Of a stretch of DNA of 27,917 nt, positions 22,074 to 27,917 are shown piece after piece. The position numbers and the translations under genes are program-made. Under the pieces are notes generated by a model. It was not told the origin of the DNA. It worked only from the letters and a program-made list of their open reading frames with translations, and did not search any database. The DNA is from Candidatus Thorarchaeota archaeon SMTZ1-83 (GTDB lineage Archaea; Asgardarchaeota; Thorarchaeia; Thorarchaeales; Thorarchaeaceae): NCBI GenBank assembly GCA_001563325.1, contig LRSK01000263.1:1-27917 (forward strand), given 5' to 3'. The first letter of the stretch is position 1. Each line of letters begins with the position of its first letter.

Positions 22074-22987
22074 TCTTGTCCCTCCCTTAGCATGCGATAG
22101 ATCTTCATCGCGGCATAGATGCCATCACCAACTGCAATCGCAGTCTGTCTATAATCTCCTCGCTTTACATCCCCTACGAAATAGAGTCTTCGCTCATGCT
22201 GCAGTCCAGCAACCTTCTCTCTCATCTCGGTGGAGATGTAATCTGTTTGTGGAATTCTCCCTATCGCAACTACAAGGTAGTCACTAAATATCTCAAAGCG
22301 GGAGCCCACCTCCTTTGTACACTTGAGCAGGAGCTCCCTTCCGGCAAGGCTGACGTGAGCAATCTCTACATTCTCTTCGTATGCAATTCGCTTCTCTTCT
22401 CTTATCTCCTGCCACAGGCGAGGAAAGGATCTCTTTCTCATACTCCTGTTGAGAATGACTACCTGATCACTTAGCCGTGCAAGACTCAATGCATAATCGA
22501 GTGCACAATCTCCGCTTCCCACGATTGTGACTCTCTTGTGATGATTACCGAGGATAGGGTAGATCTCGTAAACCACTCTATTCTTCGCCTCCTCAGGTAT
22601 TTCCAGTTCTTTCAGTTCCTTGGGTTTCGTTCCTGAAGCAAGAACCACAATCCGGGATCGGAACGAATTCTGCACAGTGTTTAGGAGAAAAGCCCCACGG
22701 GATTGAGTGAAGCCATCCTCGTAGTGAAGCCCGACCACATCAGCGATTTCCACTCTCACATTCAGTCTCATCAGATGTTGCTCGAACAGACCGGTCAGCT
22801 TCTCTCCACTGATTCCTTCAGGGAATCCAGGGTAATTTTCGATCATTCGCGCATTCAGAAGTAGTCCTCCTATCTTGTTTCTCTCAAAGATCACCGAGTC
22901 GACCCCACAGCGTTTCAATTGAATGGCAGTTGCACACGCGGAAGGGCCTCCTCCTATGATGCCTACTTCTGATATTCGGGGTTTCAT
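22070..22987 (-). CDS. Thioredoxin reductase-like FAD/NAD(P) oxidoreductase lacking the redox CxxC
   Basis: A 305-residue two-dinucleotide-fold flavoprotein. The FAD motif is GIIGGGPSACATAIQLKR near the N-terminus, the NAD(P) motif is VTIVGSGDCALDYALSLARL (about 155-174), and YFVGDVKRGDYRQTAIAVGDG near the C-terminus is the usual FAD contact. The CxxC just before the second fold in thioredoxin reductase is absent; a lone Cys lies in SGDC. It is therefore more like ferredoxin/NADP reductase-type or other electron-transfer members. The ATG has a GGAGAGG site. It is the first gene of an operon with the radical SAM protein, to which it may supply electrons. Confidence 0.88.
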   Translation of the reverse strand: MKPRISEVGIIGGGPSACATAIQLKRCGVDSVIFERNKIGGLLLNARMIENYPGFPEGISGEKLTGLFEQHLMRLNVRVEIADVVGLHYEDGFTQSRGAFLLNTVQNSFRSRIVVLASGTKPKELKELEIPEEAKNRVVYEIYPILGNHHKRVTIVGSGDCALDYALSLARLSDQVVILNRSMRKRSFPRLWQEIREEKRIAYEENVEIAHVSLAGRELLLKCTKEVGSRFEIFSDYLVVAIGRIPQTDYISTEMREKVAGLQHERRLYFVGDVKRGDYRQTAIAVGDGIYAAMKIYRMLREGQE

Positions 22988-23001
22988 ACCTCTCCATCCT
23001 C

Positions 23002-23029
23002 ACTATATGGTCCCCCCCGTTTTTGTCAA
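23002..23029 (-). promoter_or_regulatory. Promoter of the flavoprotein-radical SAM operon
   Basis: On the minus strand TTGACA (23024-23029), a 16-base spacer and TATAGT (23002-23007). The predicted start near 22995 gives a very short leader consisting of the GGAGAGG ribosome site. Confidence 0.7.
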
Positions 23030-23315
23030 CAAACCACCATCCTTGTTCTGCTGGGACTGGCCGGCCAACGATGAGCTGCAACTCCTGGCAGCCTCGGCCT
23101 GAAAAAGGACACATAGTGAGTCCAGCAAGATCTCGAAACGCCCGGGAGCCGAGCGACCAGCCAATTCCTCAGCCCGGGCTTGCTTCACTCAACCACCAGA
23201 TTTCCGAAAATCGAGTGCTGCAATGCGAAGGATTGAGTAGTCGCGATCCACCGTGTTGTCTTACACGCACTCAGCCGTGAGTGGCAACGCTTTGCTTCCG
23301 AGGGCAGCACGTTTC
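23030..23315. other. Intergenic region between divergent operons
   Basis: No gene recognised. It is rich in short GC palindromes, including GCCCGGG at 23140-23146 pairing with CCCGGGC at 23173-23179 and GGCCGGCC near 23070. I looked for tRNA-Sec here because of selAB but found no anticodon arm or T-arm that folds. Confidence 0.4.
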
Positions 23316-23344
23316 TTGACATGACCGAACAGAACTCGTATAAA
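23316..23344 (+). promoter_or_regulatory. Promoter of selAB
   Basis: TTGACA (23316-23321), a 17-base spacer and TATAAA (23339-23344), nearly ideal. The predicted start near 23351 leaves a ~13-base leader containing GGAG (23353-23356) before the GTG at 23364. Confidence 0.75.
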
Positions 23345-23363
23345 GAGACTACGGAGACAACAA

Positions 23364-24764
23364 GTGGATGGTCACAAAGAAGAGGGAGAGCAAAAGGAGA
23401 AGCTGCGAGACATCCCCTCCGTCAGTGAGATTCTCGCATATCCAGCTGTGGTGAGCCTTCTTTCCTCATATAGAAGGCCGTTCATAGTTGCCATTGTCCG
23501 GGATGTGCTTGCTGTCTTAAGAGAAGCAATATTAGCCGGCGAGAAAGTGGATATCTCGCGTGAAGTGCTCTCTTCGATGATATCGGAAGCAGTCGAGTCA
23601 ATCAAGAAACCTAGCCTGAGACGGGTGATCAACGCTACTGGGGTCATCTTGCACACTGGTCTCGGGAGAGCATTGATCAGTGACTACGCTGCTGAGGCGA
23701 TCAAGACTGCTGCCTCTGACTACTGCAATCTGGAATTGGATTTGGACACCGGTACCAGAGGAACACGCCAGATTCATGTCGAGAAGTTGATCTGCAATCT
23801 GACGGGAGCGGAATCCGCACTTGCAGTAAACAACAACGCCGCTGCAGTCATGCTCTCACTTCATACTATAGCGTCCGGCAGAGAGGTGATCGTTTCTAGA
23901 GGTGAACTGATAGAGATAGGAGGATCGTTCAGGTTGCCGGAGATTATGGAGAAGAGTGGGTGTACCGTGGTTGAAGTCGGCACAACCAACAGGACGACTC
24001 TTGAGGATTATCGCCGGGCGGTGAGTGAGAATACAGCTCTGTTGCTTAAGGTTCACGCAAGCAATTACAGGATAGTCGGCTTCGCTGAGCGGGTCAGTCT
24101 ACGAGAATTGTCTGAACTAGGAAGAGACTTGCGTATCCCAGTTATGTATGATCTGGGAAGCGGCGCCCTTATACCTTTGGACTCAGAACCTGTGGCCCAA
24201 AGGGCCATAGCTGAAGGAGCAGAGGTGATCACGTTCAGTGCCGACAAGCTGCTCGGAGGACCACAGGCGGGAATTATCGCGGGCACGAAGCAATTAGTGG
24301 ATCGAATGAAAAGAGATCCGCTCGCACGGGTCGCTCGAGTGTGCAAACTCACCCTAGCGGGACTCCAAGCAACTCTTCTCCAATACGTAACGTCAAGGGA
24401 TGTCGTAGAAGAGAACCCAACCATACAGCTCATCTGCAAGCCGCTTCTCGAAGTAGAGAAATCCGCGTCTGCACTTGCACGAAAGCTGAAGAAGAGCTGC
24501 GGAGACGCGTTGACTGTAGAGTTGATGGACGGAGATTCGATGATCGGTGGAGGGTCATTCCCAACCCTCCAGTTAACTACGAAACTCGTCGCAATCCGGC
24601 CTGCTCACGGATCAGTGGATGAATTGACAAAGAAGCTGCGGCTCGGTGATCCACCCATAATCGCACGGGTAGCGAATGAACGGCTTCTCCTCGATATGAG
24701 AACCCTTAAGGGCTCAGAACATAAAGAAATAGTCTCCTCTTTTCAGAGAATAGTGAATCAGTGA
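23364..24764 (+). CDS. selA: L-seryl-tRNA(Sec) selenium transferase
   Basis: The 466-residue PLP enzyme converts Ser-tRNA(Sec) to Sec-tRNA(Sec) with selenophosphate. The PLP lysine is Lys295 in FSADKLLGGPQAG; other family marks are RRVINATGVILHTGLGRA (86-103), NNNAAAV (156-162) and YDLGSGAL (262-269). The length is typical. The segment RVCKLTLAGLQATLLQY has Cys where the usual family form, as I recall it, has Asp (RVDKLT). The start is GTG, about seven bases after GGAG. selB overlaps its stop by four bases (GTGA, 24761-24764). Confidence 0.96.
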   Translation: MDGHKEEGEQKEKLRDIPSVSEILAYPAVVSLLSSYRRPFIVAIVRDVLAVLREAILAGEKVDISREVLSSMISEAVESIKKPSLRRVINATGVILHTGLGRALISDYAAEAIKTAASDYCNLELDLDTGTRGTRQIHVEKLICNLTGAESALAVNNNAAAVMLSLHTIASGREVIVSRGELIEIGGSFRLPEIMEKSGCTVVEVGTTNRTTLEDYRRAVSENTALLLKVHASNYRIVGFAERVSLRELSELGRDLRIPVMYDLGSGALIPLDSEPVAQRAIAEGAEVITFSADKLLGGPQAGIIAGTKQLVDRMKRDPLARVARVCKLTLAGLQATLLQYVTSRDVVEENPTIQLICKPLLEVEKSASALARKLKKSCGDALTVELMDGDSMIGGGSFPTLQLTTKLVAIRPAHGSVDELTKKLRLGDPPIIARVANERLLLDMRTLKGSEHKEIVSSFQRIVNQ

Positions 24765-26653
24765 AGCACGTCGTCATAGGCACAGCCGGCCACATAGATC
24801 ACGGCAAGACTGTCCTGACGCGGGCACTTACCGGTGTCGATACCGACCGGCTCCCTGAGGAAAAGGAGAGAGAGATGTCGATAGATCTGGGATTTGCGCC
24901 CTTTCCTCTCTCAAAAGACCTGACCGCAAGCATCGTGGATGTCCCGGGGCACGAGAGGTTCATAAAGAACATGGTTGCAGGCGTGAGTGGGGTCGACCTA
25001 ATACTCTTTGTGGTTGCGGCCGATGACGGGATCAAGCCACAAACTGAGGAGCATCTTCAGATCCTTGAACTTCTCGGGTTGCACCACGGAATAATAGTAA
25101 TCACCAAGCGTGATCTTGTCTCGCCCGACAGGGTGAGATTAGTAGTAGGTGAGATAAGAGAGCTCGCAAGAGATACGTTCCTCGAAAACGCCCCCGTCGT
25201 GGAGGTTTCGGCCACTGAGACTACCGGCATCCCGGAGCTCAAAGCTGCCATACACGAAACCGCAAAATCCATCTCTCCCCGTAGATTTGATCATTTACTG
25301 AGACTCCCTATCGACAGGGTCTTCATGATGGCAGGCTTTGGAGTGGTGGTTACGGGTACACTGATATCCGGCAGCATCAAAACAGGTCAAGAGCTTGAAA
25401 TTCTCCCTCAGAGGAAGAAAGCGAGAGTGCGGGCGATTCAGGTCCACCGGACTGCGGTCGACCGGGCAGTGGCAGGTCAAAGGACCGCAGTCAATCTCAA
25501 GGATGTCGGCAAACATCAACTTCAGCGCGGTGATGTCATCACCTCTCCGGGGACTCTTGAGACTACTACTTTGGTTGACGTCAAGCTGGGTCTACTGGAC
25601 ACAGTCAGAAAGCCACTTAAGCATCTGACTCGTGTCAGATTCCACGTGGGCACGACTGAAATCATGGCGCGAGTCGCCCTCCTCCAACTGAAAGAGCTTC
25701 CTCCCGGTGATAACACGTTCGCCCAGATCAGATTCGAAAAGCCGGCCGTCGCATTGAGGAAGGATCGGTTCATTATCAGAAGTTATTCTCCCCAAAGGAC
25801 AATCGGCGGAGGAATGATATTGAACGGCTACCCGGTCAGCCACAGGCGGAATGAGCGAGGCGTGATTGAGGATTTGAGAACCCTGGAAAGTCCCGAAGAT
25901 CGAACGGTAATTGAGTGCATGCTCAGAATCAATTCTTCCCTGCTGACGAAGAATCAGTTGATGCGACTCACCAACATATCCTCAGCCGAGCTCGACAACA
26001 ACCTTGCCGCTCTGGGGAAAGAGGGCAACATAGTCTTCGTCAGGAATAACATCTTGCATACTACTATCCTGGAAGCGTGGACGCAGGATCTGAAGAACAA
26101 AATTGACACCGTGTTTGGCGATAGAGTTTACATATCCAAAGGGGAATTCATGCAGTCAATTCCCTCGTCAAAAGATATGGCTGCAGCCGAAGCCGTCCTG
26201 AAGCGACTTGAAACCGACGGAATCATCGAACTCAAGGCGGAGAAGGTCAAACTTCTACAAGGTATAAGTCGCCTCACCGAATCCAAGAGCGAAATCGAAG
26301 CCATATACAAGGAATCGACCTATGAGCCTCCAAGCCTGGATGAAGTGAAGGCACAACTCGGCATCAAGGAAATGTGGGTGAACGATCTCATCTCTGCGCT
26401 CGTAGAGGACGGGAATCTTGTGAAGGTTGGTGCAGGGATGGCCTTCCACCGAACGATGGTGGACCAGTCAATTCAACTTCTTAGGAACCACCTCACATCG
26501 CATCCCGGAATCACCGTGAGCGAATTCAGGCAGCTACTTGGAACCACCAGAAAATACGCCCTCCCGCTCTTGGAGTATTTTGATTCAATTGGAATAACGG
26601 TGAGAGACGGCGACATCCGCCGTCTGAAAAAGGACGCTGGGGTCAGGTCTTGA
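24761..26653 (+). CDS. selB: Selenocysteine-specific elongation factor SelB
   Basis: The 630-residue translation factor brings Sec-tRNA(Sec) to UGA codons by binding the SECIS hairpin of selenoprotein mRNAs. The N-terminal GTPase shows G1 GHIDHGKT, DVPGHERFIKNM and ITKRD. Two beta-barrel domains and a C-terminal set of winged helices (about 380-630) bind the mRNA. The start is GTG overlapping the selA stop. The final residues AGVRS and the TGA stop lie inside the repeat at 26639, so the natural end, probably just after RRLKK, was extended by it. No tRNA-Sec or selD is in the window. Confidence 0.96.
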   Translation: MKHVVIGTAGHIDHGKTVLTRALTGVDTDRLPEEKEREMSIDLGFAPFPLSKDLTASIVDVPGHERFIKNMVAGVSGVDLILFVVAADDGIKPQTEEHLQILELLGLHHGIIVITKRDLVSPDRVRLVVGEIRELARDTFLENAPVVEVSATETTGIPELKAAIHETAKSISPRRFDHLLRLPIDRVFMMAGFGVVVTGTLISGSIKTGQELEILPQRKKARVRAIQVHRTAVDRAVAGQRTAVNLKDVGKHQLQRGDVITSPGTLETTTLVDVKLGLLDTVRKPLKHLTRVRFHVGTTEIMARVALLQLKELPPGDNTFAQIRFEKPAVALRKDRFIIRSYSPQRTIGGGMILNGYPVSHRRNERGVIEDLRTLESPEDRTVIECMLRINSSLLTKNQLMRLTNISSAELDNNLAALGKEGNIVFVRNNILHTTILEAWTQDLKNKIDTVFGDRVYISKGEFMQSIPSSKDMAAAEAVLKRLETDGIIELKAEKVKLLQGISRLTESKSEIEAIYKESTYEPPSLDEVKAQLGIKEMWVNDLISALVEDGNLVKVGAGMAFHRTMVDQSIQLLRNHLTSHPGITVSEFRQLLGTTRKYALPLLEYFDSIGITVRDGDIRRLKKDAGVRS

Positions 26654-26708
26654 CATAAGTACTTAAGCACAGCGCTCCCGTTATGTCTTTATGTCAAGAC
26701 CTGCCCCC
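26639..26708. repeat. Palindromic repeat element (70 bases), possibly also a terminator
   Basis: Left arm GGGGTCAGGTCTTGACATAA (26639-26658) pairs with the complement of 26689-26708 over 20 bases with one mismatch, leaving a 30-base loop. Read on the minus strand, the right arm (26678-26708) matches the first 31 bases of repeats A and B with two differences. So this element is a back-to-back pair of the same arm. The strong stem immediately after selB, between convergent genes, could stop transcription from both sides. Confidence 0.88.
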
Positions 26709-26715
26709 AAAGGAG

Positions 26716-27291
26716 CTAGTAGTTTTCACATAGTAATTCGAAGTATGCTCTTGGATGCGCACATGCAGGGCATTGTTCAGGAGCTTCGGTACCTTCATGT
26801 ATGTAACCGCAGTTGCGACAACGCCACATTACCGCAGTCTCTCTTCTGAACACTCTGCCTCGCTCCACGTTCTTGAGTAGAGAGAGGTAGCGTTTCTCAT
26901 GCCCCCTCTCGGCCATCGCTATTGATTGGAATGCAGCCGCTATTTCCGAAAATCCTTCCTGCTCCGCAATTCTAGAGAACTCGGGGTACATCTTTGTGTG
27001 TTCGTAGTTCTCCCCTGCTGCCGCCTCTTTCAGATTCTCGGTAGTCTTACCAATCACACCGGCCGGAAAGGTAGCAGTGACTTCTGCTTCTCCTCCTTCG
27101 AGGAACTTGAAGAGTCTCTTCGCATGTTCTTTTTCATTGTCTGCGGTGTCCAGGAAGATGCCCATGATCTGTTGGTATCCTTCTTTTCTTGCTTGCGAGG
27201 CAAAGTAGGTGTAGCGGTTTCGCGCCTGAGCTTCACCTGCGAAGGCGGTAAGCAAATTCTTCTCCGTCTTGGTCCCTTTTACGGACTTCAT
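26716..27291 (-). CDS. Rubrerythrin
   Basis: A 191-residue rubrerythrin, an NADH-linked non-haem iron peroxidase of anaerobes. The N-terminal four-helix bundle carries the di-iron ligands (Glu20 in GEAQARNRY, Glu53 and His56 in NEKEHAKR, Glu94, Glu128 and His131 in AERGHEKRY). The C-terminal rubredoxin-like domain has CRNCGYIHEG (Cys158, 161) and CPACAHP (Cys174, 177). A GGAGGAGG site precedes the ATG. It would detoxify hydrogen peroxide with electrons from rubredoxin, such as the one at 10976. The gene lies 49 bases after the metal permease gene and may share its transcript. Confidence 0.97.
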   Translation of the reverse strand: MKSVKGTKTEKNLLTAFAGEAQARNRYTYFASQARKEGYQQIMGIFLDTADNEKEHAKRLFKFLEGGEAEVTATFPAGVIGKTTENLKEAAAGENYEHTKMYPEFSRIAEQEGFSEIAAAFQSIAMAERGHEKRYLSLLKNVERGRVFRRETAVMWRCRNCGYIHEGTEAPEQCPACAHPRAYFELLCENY

Positions 27292-27340
27292 ATCCTCCTC
27301 CTTTTCATCTTCTTCGTTCGGCCTTAATACCCGTTAAGTA

Positions 27341-27916
27341 TCAAAGATCCCTCTTCTCTTCAGGTGTATAGCCCATGTCTCTTATGGCTCTCTTGATCTC
27401 CTCGATTTCCACGTCTCCATCGATTCCGACCACACCATTGTCCAAATCGACACTCACTCTCCGGACTCCCGACACCTCTTTCAGTCCATTTTCAATAGTG
27501 AGTTTACAGTGTTTGCAGGTCATGCCGGAGACATGAAGGGTGTACTCCAGATCTTCTACTTCGTGCGTTGCTCTGAATCCATTCAGCACCAACAGGAATA
27601 AGACTATTCCACAGACTACCTTTAGGAATTGTGGAAGGTATTCCCCCGTAGGCCGAATGAGTTCTAGATGACCGCCGAGACCTCTCCACATCAGGTGAAA
27701 GACTGAACCGAATAGGAAAGAGATCCCAATGATGAATATGAGATAGACGTAGAAGGACCGCTTCCCCAATCTCGAGTAGACGAAGGACAAAGTGACAGTG
27801 TTTGTTGCCGGCCCGGCAATGAGAAAAACCAGCGCAGCACCGGGAGAAAACCCTTTCTGAATCAGTGCCGAAGCAATTGGAATGGAACCTGTCGCGCATA
27901 CATAAAGCGGTACAGC
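27341..27916 (-). CDS. SO_0444-type Cu/Zn efflux permease with C-terminal HMA domain (5' part missing)
   Basis: The gene runs off the window edge; the frame is open with no stop to 27916. The visible 191 residues begin AVPLYVCATGSIPIA, then GFSPGAALVFLIAGPATNTVTLSFVYSRLG. This is the conserved second half of the DUF318/ArsP-like permease family. Two more membrane helices follow, then a heavy-metal-associated domain with SGMTCKHCKLTIENGL, whose CxxC binds Cu or Zn. Permease-plus-HMA is the layout of SO_0444-family Cu/Zn exporters in the inner membrane. The true start is outside the window; the apparent TTG start at 27790 is internal. Confidence 0.88.
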   Translation of the reverse strand, partial: AVPLYVCATGSIPIASALIQKGFSPGAALVFLIAGPATNTVTLSFVYSRLGKRSFYVYLIFIIGISFLFGSVFHLMWRGLGGHLELIRPTGEYLPQFLKVVCGIVLFLLVLNGFRATHEVEDLEYTLHVSGMTCKHCKLTIENGLKEVSGVRRVSVDLDNGVVGIDGDVEIEEIKRAIRDMGYTPEEKRDL

Positions 27917-27917
27917 T

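Noticed and set aside
22988..23363. tRNA-Sec (selC) next to selAB
   Set aside because: No TCA anticodon loop with a five-base stem and no matching T-arm could be folded on either strand.
27504..27899. 131-codon minus-strand frame at the window end
   Set aside because: It is a shifted frame over the metal permease gene, whose real frame contains the conserved permease and HMA motifs.
1..27917. CRISPR arrays, insertion sequence transposases, phage genes, rRNA
   Set aside because: No regularly spaced repeat-spacer pattern, transposase motif, integrase or rRNA sequence was seen; the only repeats are the palindromic-arm elements listed.

Overview
The window looks like a chromosomal segment of an uncultured anaerobic bacterium. 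It has near-balanced GC content and uses AGA/AGG heavily for arginine. Anaerobic markers are a ferredoxin-dependent 2-oxoacid oxidoreductase, rubredoxin, rubrerythrin, a desulforedoxin-like protein, several Fe-S and radical SAM enzymes and the selenocysteine factors SelA/SelB. MglA/MglB-type GTPase partners, a sigma-54 system and strong TTGACA/TATAAT-type promoters show it is bacterial. I cannot assign a phylum from sequence alone. The DRG-like GTPase and the Cys-containing class III aminotransferase belong to families I associate with thermophiles and archaea.

Layout. 1-1.5 kb: end of a 2-oxoacid:ferredoxin oxidoreductase alpha gene, its beta subunit, and an abutting membrane-anchored DOMON protein. 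2-4.7 kb: a small histone-H1-like/desulforedoxin-like fusion, a NifU C-terminal-domain Fe-S carrier, a cupin and a membrane protein built of three repeats. 5-10 kb (minus strand): a nitrogen module made of glutamate dehydrogenase, a translationally coupled small Cys protein with a near-perfect sigma-54 promoter, and a cytosolic GAF histidine kinase with an NtrC-class sigma-54 activator. Two copies of a ~120-143 bp repeat lie on either side of this module. 10.1-12.6 kb: tRNA-Leu(CAA), a UspA protein, rubredoxin and a class III aminotransferase. 12.6-14.8 kb (minus): a DRG/Obg-type TGS GTPase and an mglB-mglA pair. 15-17.8 kb: thiC and hutH. 17.9-18.4 kb (minus): an AhpD-like protein. 18.9-21.1 kb: mtaB, a J-domain/TPR protein and a second roadblock protein. 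21.1-23 kb (minus): a TrxR-like flavoprotein coupled to an RlmN-like radical SAM protein. 23.4-26.7 kb: selA-selB. 26.7-27.9 kb (minus): rubrerythrin and the 3' part of an SO_0444-type Cu/Zn permease with an HMA tail.

Cross-cutting signals. (i) A palindromic repeat family with the arm GGGGTCAGGTCTTGAC sits at 4635, 9985, 26639 and, as a partial arm, 18529. In two places it supplies the last codons and stop of the upstream gene, so both proteins end GVRS. (ii) Several genes without a ribosome-binding site have a strong promoter placed so that transcription should begin at or within a few bases of the start codon. (iii) The sigma-54 promoter lies next to its likely activator. The most original candidates are the flavoprotein/radical SAM pair, the sigma-54 gdhA module with its Cys-rich sensor, and the H1-tail/desulforedoxin fusion.
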